From Defluviicoccus sp. (GTDB lineage Bacteria > Pseudomonadota > Alphaproteobacteria > Rhodospirillales > Defluviicoccaceae), in assembly GCA_029624735.1 (NCBI GenBank), contig JARSSM010000022.1, positions 186,001-250,000 of the forward strand: a stretch of 64,000 nucleotides of DNA. Direction: 5' to 3'. This document shows, in pieces, positions 56,201 through 64,000 of the stretch. The position numbers were made by a program, and so were the translations under genes. Position 1 is the first letter of the stretch, and each line of letters opens with the position of its first letter. The notes beneath the pieces are model-generated. The model saw nothing but the letters and a program-made list of their open reading frames with translations, ran no database searches and was not told where the DNA came from.

Positions 56201-56816
56201 GGCGATGGGCGATGACGAGATCAACATCGATCATGGCCCGCATCTGGTCTTCGCTGATGAGCGAAATCTTGTTGACCTCGTGCGAGGTGCGGAAACCATC
56301 GAAGAAGTGAATGAACGGGATCCGCGATTCCAAGGTGGCGGTCTGGGCGATCAGCGCCATGTCGTGCGCTTCCTGCACCGAGCTTGAGGCGAGCTGCGCG
56401 AAGCCGGTGGGCAGCACCGCCATCACGTCTTGGTGATCGCCGAAGATGGAGAGGCCCTGAGTCGCCAGCGAGCGCGCGGCAACATGGATGACGCACGGCG
56501 TCAGTTCGCCTGCGATCTTGAACATGTTGGGGATCATGAGCATGAGCCCCTGCGACGCGGTGAAGGTGGTTGTGAGCGCACCACCCTGCAGCGAGCCGTG
56601 AACGGTGCCGGCGGCACCGGCCTCGCTCTGCATTTCGACGACTTCCGGGATCGTGCCCCAGATGTTCTTCTTGCCTTCGCTCGCCCACTGATCCGCCAGC
56701 TCGGCCATGGTGGACGAGGGGGTGATCGGATAAATGGCGCAGACCTCGTTGACGCGATAGGCGACGTACGCAGCCGCCTCGTTGCCGTCGATTGTTACCA
56801 CCTGAGCTTCGCCCAT
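53265..56816 (-). CDS. nifJ: Pyruvate:ferredoxin (flavodoxin) oxidoreductase
   Basis: 1183 residues from ATG 56816, with a near-perfect GGAGG RBS. Single-chain PFOR: domain I [34 protein letters not shown], domain III gamma ([19 protein letters not shown]), two [4Fe-4S] ferredoxin motifs ([17 protein letters not shown] and [18 protein letters not shown]), then the TPP domain with [12 protein letters not shown] and [31 protein letters not shown]. Oxidises pyruvate to acetyl-CoA with low-potential electrons, useful anaerobically or for nitrogen fixation. All domains complete. Confidence 0.97.
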   Translation of the reverse strand: [1183 protein letters not shown]

Positions 56817-56940
56817 CAACTTCCTCCACTACCGCCGGCGCGCGATGGCCGCTTGCCCGCGACCGGCGTTCTCTTGGTCTGTTCGTGTCGTTCCCTTGGT
56901 CCGGTCAGGCCCTTGGCCGGTCAGGCGCTGTCCGCCACAC

Positions 56941-58575
56941 TCAACTCTGGCCGCCCGGTTCCGGGGTCATGACGATGGCGTGGCAGGGGCACTGCTCGAA
57001 GCAGACGGCACAGCCGGTGCACCGGTCATAATCGTAGCGGTACCGGTTGCCCGGCCCGAGCTTGATGATCGCATCCTCGGGGCAGGCGCCGTAGCAGCCG
57101 TCGCACTCGAAGCAGTTGCCGCACGACAGGCAGCGCTTGGCCTCGAAGGTCGCCTCCTTCTGCGTCAAGCCCTTCACGACTTCCTCGAAGGAGGACTGCC
57201 GCTTGCCAATCTCGATATGCCCCTGGGGCCGCTGACCGGCGTCGGTATAGAACCACAGGTGCAGCTTCTCGAAGGATGCGATGTCCTTTTTCGGCGGCTT
57301 GGCGTAGCTATCGCCGCGCAGGTAGGCGTCGATGTTGCGCGCCGCCTTCTTGCCGTGGCCGACGGCGATCGTCACTGTCCGTTCCGAGGGCACCATGTCG
57401 CCGCCGGCGAACAGGCCCGGGTAGCCCGTCATCATGTTGGGCGCGACCTCGACGACACCGTCACTCTTGAACGTGATGCCCGGGATCTGACGCAGGAAAG
57501 AGGTATCCGTGTCCTGGCCAAGCGCCAGGATCAGGTCGTTGGCTTCGACGGTCTCGAACTGACCTGTCGGCTGCGGCCGGCCCTTGTCGTCGACCTCCAT
57601 CACTTCGACCGTGAAGGTGGTTTCATCAATCGATTTGATGGTCCGCAGCCAGTGGATCTTGATCCCTTCTTCGAGCACCTCATCGGCCTCGAAGTCGTGC
57701 GCCGGCATGTGTTCGCGGTCACGCCGATAGATGATCATCGGCTCGTGGCCCAAGCGCAGAGCGACGCGCGCGGCATCCATGGCGGTGTTGCCGCCACCGT
57801 AGATGGCAACCCGGCGGCCTAGCTTCGGCGCATTGCCGGTTTCGACATCACGCAGGAAGCTGACCGCGTCCAGGACCTTGCCGGCGTCGCGCGATGGGAT
57901 CTCGGTCCGCTTGCCGAGATGGGCCCCGACCGCGACGAAAATGGCGTCGAATCGGCCTTCCTTCTGCAGGGTCACCACGTCCTCGACCTTATGGTTGAGG
58001 ACGATTTTGACCCCCATCGCCTCAATCCGCTGGATCTCACCGTCCAGGACGTCGCGCGGCAGGCGGTAGGCCGGAATACCGAAGTGCATCATTCCGCCGG
58101 CGAGCGGGCCGGCTTCGTGAATTTCGACCTCATGTCCCATCAGCCGGAGATGGTGAGCGCAGGACAGCCCGCTCGGGCCGGCGCCGATGATGAGGACCCG
58201 CTTGCCGCTCGGTGGCGCGCTGACGGTGGGCACCCATTTTTCGGCCAGCGCCATGTCACCAAGGAAGCGTTCGACAGCATGGATGCTGACGGTGCCGTCC
58301 AGGTTCTTACGATTGCAGTTGTCCTCGCACGGGTGATAGCAGACGCGCCCGTGCACGGCCGGCATCGGGTTATCCTGGACGATGGTTTCCCATGCTTCGC
58401 GGAAACGACCACCTTGGGCGTGTGCCAGCCAGGCCTGGATGTTTTCGCCAGCGGGACAGGCATTGTTGCAGGGCGGCAGCAGGTCCAGGTAGAGCGGTCG
58501 CTGGGTGCGAAACGGCCCCGTCCGGCGCTCGTGCGTCAGATCAGGTGGGCGGGTCAGATCGGCTGGTTGGCTCAT
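56941..58575 (-). CDS. FAD/NAD(P)H Fe-S oxidoreductase (GltD-like) linked to nifJ
   Basis: 544 residues from ATG 58575 behind GGAGAGGAG. N-terminal PPCNNACPAGENIQAWL and GRVCYHPCEDNC bind [4Fe-4S]. The FAD and NAD(P)H Rossmann motifs are VLIIGAGPSGLSCAHHLRL and VAIYGGGNTAMDAARVALRL. The C-terminal ferredoxin domain has CLSCGNCFECDGCYGACPEDAI and CTGCAVCFEQCPCHAIVM. Glutamate synthase small-subunit family, but no large subunit is adjacent. Beside nifJ it probably moves electrons between reduced ferredoxin and NAD(P)H. It lies 124 bp upstream of nifJ on the same strand. Confidence 0.88.
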   Translation of the reverse strand: MSQPADLTRPPDLTHERRTGPFRTQRPLYLDLLPPCNNACPAGENIQAWLAHAQGGRFREAWETIVQDNPMPAVHGRVCYHPCEDNCNRKNLDGTVSIHAVERFLGDMALAEKWVPTVSAPPSGKRVLIIGAGPSGLSCAHHLRLMGHEVEIHEAGPLAGGMMHFGIPAYRLPRDVLDGEIQRIEAMGVKIVLNHKVEDVVTLQKEGRFDAIFVAVGAHLGKRTEIPSRDAGKVLDAVSFLRDVETGNAPKLGRRVAIYGGGNTAMDAARVALRLGHEPMIIYRRDREHMPAHDFEADEVLEEGIKIHWLRTIKSIDETTFTVEVMEVDDKGRPQPTGQFETVEANDLILALGQDTDTSFLRQIPGITFKSDGVVEVAPNMMTGYPGLFAGGDMVPSERTVTIAVGHGKKAARNIDAYLRGDSYAKPPKKDIASFEKLHLWFYTDAGQRPQGHIEIGKRQSSFEEVVKGLTQKEATFEAKRCLSCGNCFECDGCYGACPEDAIIKLGPGNRYRYDYDRCTGCAVCFEQCPCHAIVMTPEPGGQS

Positions 58576-58997
58576 CGTTCTCCTCTCCTCCGGTTCGCAA
58601 CAGTTCGGGCCGCTGACCCGCCTCTGCATTTGATGGCACGCCACCGGGCCGGCCGGCACAGCGGCGGCTCAGCGAAAAAAAGGGATGCTCGAACGTCTCC
58701 CGGCTATGCCGGTCGGACCGCGCGTTGGCAAGACCAGCGCTGCCAGAGCCGCTTGCGAAGCGAATCATCCGGCGGCCGCTGTGACGGGTGAGGCCTCTTG
58801 TTCGTGTGTCCGGCCTCGGTTGAAACCGATATGCCTTTCTTGCCCGCCGCGATCGTGCGAGATGGTCATGAAGCTCCCAGGGCGCGACCATAGCGCTGGC
58901 GGCGCCGGCAAACAAGATTGCGAACGCATAGCTCGCGTGCATTGTATGCATGGACGTCAGAGGCGGGGGAGCCGGCGTTGGAAAAGGAGATCACGGC
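58576..58997. other. Intergenic region between the oxidoreductase and nnrU
   Basis: 422 bp upstream of both divergent genes. GC-rich, no credible gene, repeat or terminator seen; presumably contains both promoters. RBS elements of the two genes lie at its ends. Confidence 0.45.
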
Positions 58998-59693
58998 ATG
59001 ACCGGTTCGCTGGCTGGGCTCGGCCTCAGCGTGACCGCTTTCGTCGGTAGTCATTTCCTGCTCTCAAGCCGGCGCGTCCGCCATACGTTGGTCGCGTGGG
59101 TGGGTGAGATGGCCTTCCTCGGCCTCTACTCCTCGATCGCGCTTGCGACCTTCGTCTGGATGGTCGAGGCATACGCGGATGCGCCTTATCTGGAGCTTTG
59201 GCTGCCGCCGACCGCGCTCAAGCACCTGGCCCTGTCCGTCATGCCGTTCGCGTGCATCCTTGTGATTTGCGGTTTGACGACACCAAGCCCGGCCGCGGTC
59301 TCGCTCGATCCGCAGGCACTCGCCCAGCGCGCGCCGGTCGGCATTCAGAAGGTGACCCGTCATCCCGTGCTATGGGGCTTCGCGCTCTGGGGCGTGGTGC
59401 ACCTGCTCGCGAACGGCGATGCGGCGTCCCTCCTTCTGTTCGGCGGCAATACCGTGCTGGCGCTGCTGGGAGCGCTGCACATCGATGCGCGCAAGCACGT
59501 GCTGCTCGGCCACCACTGGCAGCGCTTCGCCGCGGCAACTTCGTTCGTGCCGCTTGCGGCCCTCATCGACGGACGCGCGACGCTGAGGGTCGGCGAGATC
59601 GGCTGGTGGCGGATCGGCCTCGGTGTCGCCCTTTATGCCGTCCTAATTGTCGCGCATCCGTGGTTGTTCGGGATCGCCGTCTGGCCGTTGTGA
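58998..59693 (+). CDS. nnrU: NnrU family membrane protein
   Basis: 231 residues from ATG 58998 behind AAGGAG (a start at 58950 is open but unsupported). Six hydrophobic segments; GSHFLLSSRRVRH and VTRHPVLWGFALWGVVHLLANGD are the family signature shared with isoprenylcysteine carboxymethyltransferase-like proteins. NnrU is linked to denitrification genes in Rhodobacter but occurs widely; no nitrogen-oxide genes are adjacent here. Confidence 0.9.
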   Translation: MTGSLAGLGLSVTAFVGSHFLLSSRRVRHTLVAWVGEMAFLGLYSSIALATFVWMVEAYADAPYLELWLPPTALKHLALSVMPFACILVICGLTTPSPAAVSLDPQALAQRAPVGIQKVTRHPVLWGFALWGVVHLLANGDAASLLLFGGNTVLALLGALHIDARKHVLLGHHWQRFAAATSFVPLAALIDGRATLRVGEIGWWRIGLGVALYAVLIVAHPWLFGIAVWPL

Positions 59694-59721
59694 GCGGGGG
59701 CCGCTCGGCAGGCGATCAACT

Positions 59722-60966
59722 TCAAGCGAGGGTGAAGATCTCCATTGGCTGGCTGATCCCGCGCAGCGCGTGCTGGCCCAGCGAGGTGAGCCGGTCGCCG
59801 GCAGCGCCGGGGCGGACCAGGCCGGCGAACGCCGCCGAGAACAGAAGCGGCCGCCCCAACGTTCGGCACAGCCCCTCGATCCGCGCGGCTTCGTTGGTTG
59901 CCGAGCCGATGACGGTAAAGGCAAGCCGCTTCGGCGTCCCGATGTTGCCGTACATCACGTCGCCCAGATGCAGGGCGATGCCGAAGCCAAGCGATGGCAG
60001 ACCGGCCGCAGCCCGCTCCATGTTCAGCGCATCGATGCGGCCGATCGCATCGAGGGCGGCTTCGAGCGCGCGGGCAGCAACCGCTTGATGCTGCGGGCAA
60101 TCCTCGCAGGGGCCACGCGCGCCGGCGACGGGGAAAATCGCAAGCGCGCCGTCACCGATAAAGCTCAAGACCTCGCCCTGATGCTCGATGATGGCGCCGG
60201 CCATGGCGTCGAAGAACGCGTTCAGGATCGCGAGGTAGTCCCGGCGCGGCAGGGTGTCCGCCAACGCCGTCGATCCACGCAGATCGCAGAACCAGATGAC
60301 GGCGTGGATCTCCTCGCCATCGCCGCGGCGGATGAGGCCCTTCAGCACCTGCTCGCCGGTCTGCGGGCCGAGGTAGGTCTCGAGAATCGCCGTCGCTGAA
60401 AGGCGCAGCGTGTGCAGTTCATAGAGATGGGCGAGCATGGGCAGGGCTTCGTCCAGGCGCTCAAGCTCGGCCGAACCGAAGCCGCCCGGCTGGTCGGACG
60501 TGACCGTCAAGGCGCTGATCCGGCCGTCGCTGAAGCGTAGCGGCATGGCAACGTAATCGGTCCCGCCCTGCTCCTTGAGATCGAGCAGCACCGGGTAGTC
60601 AAGGGCAGCGGCCGGTCCTTCCAGGCGGCGGCGAATGGCGCCCGCGCCCTCGAACAGCGCCGCGTACGGGCTCTTGATGAAGCGTTCCTCCTGCACGATC
60701 GAATGCTGCGGCAGGAGCGTCTCCACGGCATCACTGCCGCGCTGCCACAGGTAGCTCGCGCCCAGGTACTGCGGATGCAAGGTGCGGATGAGAACGCGCA
60801 GGCGGAACAGTCGAATGCCGGCCGCGATAAGGCAGTTCCCCAGCCCCGCCGTCAATGCTTCGGGTGTGGCGATCTCCCAGCCCTCGGTCAGCGCCCAGGC
60901 GACAACGGGGTTGGGTGAAATCGGCCGCAGCGGAAACGTCAGCGGCGGGGCGGCGGGCAGATCCAT
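59722..60966 (-). CDS. Class III adenylate/guanylate cyclase
   Basis: 414 residues from ATG 60966; the frame is open to 61122 but that would overlap the divergent M20 gene. N-terminal 200 residues are a GAF-like sensor region without transmembrane helices. Catalytic domain: metal Asp in VIWFCDLRGSTALAD, second in SFIGDGALAIFP, LGFGIALHLGDVMYGNIGTPKRLAFTVIG, and NEAARIEGL with the transition-state Asn and Arg. All catalytic residues are present, so it should make cAMP in the cytosol. Confidence 0.92.
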   Translation of the reverse strand: MDLPAAPPLTFPLRPISPNPVVAWALTEGWEIATPEALTAGLGNCLIAAGIRLFRLRVLIRTLHPQYLGASYLWQRGSDAVETLLPQHSIVQEERFIKSPYAALFEGAGAIRRRLEGPAAALDYPVLLDLKEQGGTDYVAMPLRFSDGRISALTVTSDQPGGFGSAELERLDEALPMLAHLYELHTLRLSATAILETYLGPQTGEQVLKGLIRRGDGEEIHAVIWFCDLRGSTALADTLPRRDYLAILNAFFDAMAGAIIEHQGEVLSFIGDGALAIFPVAGARGPCEDCPQHQAVAARALEAALDAIGRIDALNMERAAAGLPSLGFGIALHLGDVMYGNIGTPKRLAFTVIGSATNEAARIEGLCRTLGRPLLFSAAFAGLVRPGAAGDRLTSLGQHALRGISQPMEIFTLA

Positions 60967-61081
60967 CGGTGCAGTCGTGACGGACAGACGAGCTGTGTGC
61001 ACACAGGGATTAACGGCCCTGGCACAGCGCTTTCGCCACATTATGTAACAGCAGGGAACGGTCTCGGAAAGGGATGCAGCG

Positions 61082-62242
61082 ATGCCGGTCGAAGACGGGA
61101 TTGCGGCACTGAAGCCCGACATGACGGACTGGCGGCGGTACTTGCATGCCCACGCCGAAACCGCCTTTCAGGAGCGTGAGACGGCAGCCTTCGTCGCAGC
61201 CCGGTTGCGAGAGTTCGGCATCGAGGTGCATGAAGGTCTGGCCGGGACCGGTGTCGTCGGCACGCTCCGCAACGGCGACGGCCCCGCGATCGGCCTGCGC
61301 GCGGATCTCGACGGCTTGCCGATTGCGGAAGAGACAGGACTCCCCTACGCGTCGAAGCACGCTGGCCGCATGCATGCCTGCGGCCACGACGGCCATACCG
61401 CGATGCTGCTGGGCGCCGCACGCTACCTTGCGCAAACGCGCCGCTTTGCCGGCACTGTTCATTTCATCTTTCAGCCGGCGGAGGAAAACGAGGGCGGCGC
61501 CCGGGTGATGATCGAACAGGGGCTGTTCGAGCGCTTTCCCGTCCGCCAGGTCTTCGGCATGCACAACTGGCCAGCCATGCCGGCCGGCCATTTCGCGGTG
61601 CGGGCCGGGCCGATGATGGCGGCGTGCGACACCTTCGAAATCACGGTCAGCGGTACGGGCTGCCACGGGGCAATGCCGCACTTCGGCTTCGACGCGATCG
61701 TGGCGGCGGCTGCCCTCGTCTCCACCCTGCAGACGATCGTGAGCCGCGCCGTCGATCCACTGGAGGCGGCGGTGGTTTCGGTCACGCAGATTCACGCCGG
61801 CGATACCTGGAACGTCCTGCCAGCGCGTGCGGTGCTGAAGGGGACGATCCGCAGCTTCCAGCCGGCTGTGCGCGCGCGGATCGAAGCCGCCCTGAAGCGC
61901 ATTGCCGAAGGAACGGCGGCCGCCCATGGCTGTCGCGCCGACGTGCACAACCTCAGGCATTATCCGGCAACGGTGAACGCCGACGCTGAAACCGAGCTGG
62001 CGGCCGCGGTGGCCGAGCGGGTTGTCGGTAAGGAGCGCGTCATCCGCAATCCGCCGCCAACCACGGGCTCGGAAGACTTTGCCTTCATGCTGCAGGCGAC
62101 ACCCGGCTGCTACATCTGGATCGGCAGCGGGCGGGGAAAAGAGGATCCGTCCCTGCATAGCCCGCACTACGACTTCAATGACGATATTTTGCCCGTAGGA
62201 GCCAGCTATTGGGCAAAGCTGGTCGAAACGGGCCTTGCCTGA
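61082..62242 (+). CDS. M20 family amidohydrolase (hippurate hydrolase-like)
   Basis: 386 residues, RBS AAAGGGA. Zinc ligands: ADLDGLPIAEETGLPYASKHAGRMHACGHDGH (Cys and His), PAEENEGGARVMIE (Glu), VFGMHNWPAMPAGHFA (His) and LHSPHYDFND (His). HipO/IAA-amino acid hydrolase branch; cleaves N-acyl amino acids such as hippurate, N-acetyl amino acids or IAA conjugates. Specificity not readable. Divergent from the cyclase gene. Confidence 0.93.
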   Translation: MPVEDGIAALKPDMTDWRRYLHAHAETAFQERETAAFVAARLREFGIEVHEGLAGTGVVGTLRNGDGPAIGLRADLDGLPIAEETGLPYASKHAGRMHACGHDGHTAMLLGAARYLAQTRRFAGTVHFIFQPAEENEGGARVMIEQGLFERFPVRQVFGMHNWPAMPAGHFAVRAGPMMAACDTFEITVSGTGCHGAMPHFGFDAIVAAAALVSTLQTIVSRAVDPLEAAVVSVTQIHAGDTWNVLPARAVLKGTIRSFQPAVRARIEAALKRIAEGTAAAHGCRADVHNLRHYPATVNADAETELAAAVAERVVGKERVIRNPPPTTGSEDFAFMLQATPGCYIWIGSGRGKEDPSLHSPHYDFNDDILPVGASYWAKLVETGLA

Positions 62243-62311
62243 ACCCTGCCTGTTGGGTCCCAATTGGCAGCGGCGTTAACGCCGGGGCGGGCGCAGTGGA
62301 CATGGTTTTTC

Positions 62312-62334
62312 CCCGATGGATTATCGGGTATAGT
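62312..62334 (+). promoter_or_regulatory. Palindrome adjoining the -10 box upstream of clpS
   Basis: CCCGAT-GGATT-ATCGGG (62312-62328) immediately followed by TATAGT (62329-62334). A 6-bp hairpin without a U-tract, so not a terminator; its position suggests an operator over the promoter. The -35 is poorly defined. Confidence 0.35.
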
Positions 62335-62403
62335 TGCGGACGAGGGATCAGGGGGCGCTGGTCCTGATCTTGCTAAGCACTGGTCAAGAGGAACGAAGAG
62401 GCG

Positions 62404-62748
62404 ATGAGCCGACCGGAAAAGCGAAGCTCGGATGGGACACCCACAACCAGCGTCGTCACCCGGCCGCGCGCGCGGACCAAGCGGCCCGCGATGTACAGGG
62501 TGTTGATGCTGAACGACGATTACACGCCGATGGAGTTCGTCGTTCATGTGTTAGAGCGGTTTTTTGCCAAGAACCACGAGGAAGCCGTCCGCATCATGCT
62601 GCACGTCCATCACCGTGGCGTCGGCGTCTGCGGGGTGTTCACCTACGAAGTCGCTGAGACCAAGGTGAACCAGGTAATGGATCTGGCGCGGCAGCGTCAG
62701 CATCCGCTGCAATGCACGATCGAAAAAGATGGCGGTGAAAGCGAATAG
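62404..62748 (+). CDS. clpS: ATP-dependent Clp protease adaptor ClpS
   Basis: 114 residues. Core [23 protein letters not shown] (N-degron pocket Asp-Asp-Tyr-Thr) and [28 protein letters not shown]. Delivers N-end-rule substrates to ClpA. Nine bases... the short gap to clpA fits translational coupling. A disordered N-terminal tail is normal. Confidence 0.96.
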   Translation: MSRPEKRSSDGTPTTSVVTRPRARTKRPAMYRVLMLNDDYTPMEFVVHVLERFFAKNHEEAVRIMLHVHHRGVGVCGVFTYEVAETKVNQVMDLARQRQHPLQCTIEKDGGESE

Positions 62749-62756
62749 GTGAGGCC

Positions 62757-64000
62757 GTGCTGTCAAAGAACCTCGAGCAGACCCTGCACCGCGCCCTCGC
62801 GCTCGCAACCGAGCGGCGCCACGAGTACGCCACGCTTGAGCACCTGCTGCTCGCCTTGACCGAAGACCCGGAAGCGGTCCCTGTCCTCAAGGCGTGCGGC
62901 GTCGACATTGCCCAGCTCGGCCGCGACCTGCTGCATTTCGTCGATGTCGAACTGCGCAGCCTCAAGACCGCGCTTGCCGCCGATCCGAAGCCGACCGCCG
63001 GTTTCCAGCGTGTCGTCCAGCGCTCGGTGATCCACGTCCAGTCGTCGGGCCGCGACGAAGTGACGGGCGCCAACGTCCTGGTCGCTCTTTTCTCTGAGAG
63101 AGAGTCGCACGCGGTATACTTCCTGCAAGCACAGGAGATGACCCGGCTCGATGCGGTCAACTTCATCGCGCACGGGATCGCCAAGGTTGCCGGGGAGTCG
63201 CGCAAGCGGCCTGTCCAGGGCGCCGATGAAGAGGCGGGCGCGGAGAAGGTGGTGCGTAAGGGACACGAGGCCTTGGAAACCTACTGCGTTGACCTCAATC
63301 GCAAGGCCAAGGACGGACGCATCGACCCGCTGATCGGCCGTGAGCTCGAAATCGAGCGGACGATCCAGATCCTGTGCCGGCGCAACAAGAACAATCCGTT
63401 GTTCGTCGGCGACCCCGGCGTCGGCAAGACGGCGCTGGCCGAAGGACTGGCGTGGCGCATCGTCCGCGGCGAAGTCCCGGACGTGCTGAAAAATGCGACG
63501 ATCTATGCTCTCGACATGGGCACGCTCCTGGCCGGCACCCGCTACCGCGGCGACTTCGAGGAGCGCCTCAAGAACGTCATGTCGGAACTGGAAGCGATCC
63601 CCGGCGCGGTCCTGTTCATCGATGAGATCCACACCGTTGTCGGCGCCGGTGCGACCAGCGGCGGATCGATGGACGCTTCCAACATCCTGAAGCCCTCGCT
63701 GGCATCGGGTACCCTGCGCTGCATCGGCTCGACGACCTACAAGGAATACCGCAACCACTTCGAGAAGGACCGCGCGCTGGTCCGAAGGTTCCAGAAAATC
63801 GACATCTACGAGCCGTCGATCGATGACTCGATCAAGATCCTGCAGGGACTGAAGGGCTGCTTCGAGGGCCATCACGGCGTCAAGTATACGGCCGAGGCGT
63901 TGCGCGCGGCGGTCGAGCTGTCGGCCCGCTACATCAATGACCGCAAGCTGCCGGACAAGGCCATCGACGTCATCGACGAAGTGGGTGCGGCGCGCATGCT
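62757..64000 (+). CDS. clpA: ATP-dependent Clp protease ATPase subunit ClpA, 5' part
   Basis: Open from GTG 62757 to the right edge (414 codons seen; full ClpA is about 750-770). Clp repeat N-domain ([36 protein letters not shown]), then AAA+ module D1: Walker [30 protein letters not shown] (pore loop), Walker [15 protein letters not shown], arginine finger region [16 protein letters not shown]. Unfolds substrates for ClpP with ClpS as adaptor. Start chosen at GTG because no ATG precedes the conserved LSKNLEQTL. Confidence 0.95.
   Translation, partial: MLSKNLEQTLHRALALATERRHEYATLEHLLLALTEDPEAVPVLKACGVDIAQLGRDLLHFVDVELRSLKTALAADPKPTAGFQRVVQRSVIHVQSSGRDEVTGANVLVALFSERESHAVYFLQAQEMTRLDAVNFIAHGIAKVAGESRKRPVQGADEEAGAEKVVRKGHEALETYCVDLNRKAKDGRIDPLIGRELEIERTIQILCRRNKNNPLFVGDPGVGKTALAEGLAWRIVRGEVPDVLKNATIYALDMGTLLAGTRYRGDFEERLKNVMSELEAIPGAVLFIDEIHTVVGAGATSGGSMDASNILKPSLASGTLRCIGSTTYKEYRNHFEKDRALVRRFQKIDIYEPSIDDSIKILQGLKGCFEGHHGVKYTAEALRAAVELSARYINDRKLPDKAIDVIDEVGAARM

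Overview
The window reads as chromosomal DNA of a high-GC alphaproteobacterium, most likely of the Rhodospirillales. Supporting this are a MucR/Ros regulator, an LdtR-type MarR regulator, NnrU, lineage-typical small proteins of the DUF6867 and DUF6898 type, a membrane-bound K+-independent proton pyrophosphatase, a chemoreceptor with a C-terminal PilZ domain (as in Azospirillum Tlp1), and an nrdR-ribD-ribE-ribBA-ribH-nusB-thiL operon. The exact genus cannot be fixed from the sequence alone.

Layout. 1-3711 (minus): oligopeptide-type ABC importer, a fused double ATPase followed by a solute-binding protein that runs off the left edge. 3753-9318 (minus): a tightly packed envelope-glycan cluster of a polysaccharide deacetylase-like protein and four glycosyltransferases (two MurG-like ones flanking two GT4 enzymes). 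Divergent from it, 9499-12653 (plus): an unusual 882-residue ABC exporter with a degenerate nucleotide-binding domain and a stand-alone cyclic-nucleotide-binding protein. 12745-15053: a small Cys-motif protein and a dgcN-dgcA pair (D-glutamate use). 15110-17585: methyltransferase, acyl-CoA dehydrogenase, YdcF-like protein. 17586-18230: intergenic block with a candidate small RNA and a 43-bp direct repeat around nested palindromes. 18201-21788: N-formylglutamate amidohydrolase, tRNA-Val(GAC), a small protein, nadK, pyrD. 22354-23839: an intact IS66-family element with a perfect 8-bp target duplication. 24173-26482: MCP-PilZ chemoreceptor.

26558-29501 is an accessory patch: a small unknown gene, a 3' fragment of a tyrosine-phosphatase/arsenate-reductase gene, an MNT nucleotidyltransferase antitoxin with a truncated HEPN partner, and an intact darT-darG toxin-antitoxin pair. 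29554-32263: hemB, metY and a DUF6898-like gene. 32477-37903: a complete branched-chain amino-acid ABC importer (livHMGF, a DUF6867 membrane protein, livK) ended by a strong terminator. 38049-46065: mucR, rpiB, glyA, nrdR and the riboflavin/nusB/thiL operon. 46269-51674: hppA, a TPR lipoprotein, ldtR, gmhB-like phosphatase, an SMR transporter. 51695-58575: DUF924 protein and a pyruvate:ferredoxin oxidoreductase group (DHOD-like protein, nifJ, Fe-S/FAD oxidoreductase). 58998-64000: nnrU, a class III adenylate cyclase, an M20 amidohydrolase, clpS and the 5' part of clpA, cut by the right edge.

The most unusual material is the divergent glycosyltransferase / pseudo-ABC exporter / cNMP-binding locus at 3.7-12.7 kb, whose exporter lacks the Walker A lysine, the Walker B glutamate and the H-loop histidine and has a large repeat-bearing insertion in its ATPase domain. 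Next are the 17.8-18.2 kb intergenic block (candidate anti-Shine-Dalgarno sRNA and repeat cluster) and the partly decayed toxin-antitoxin patch.
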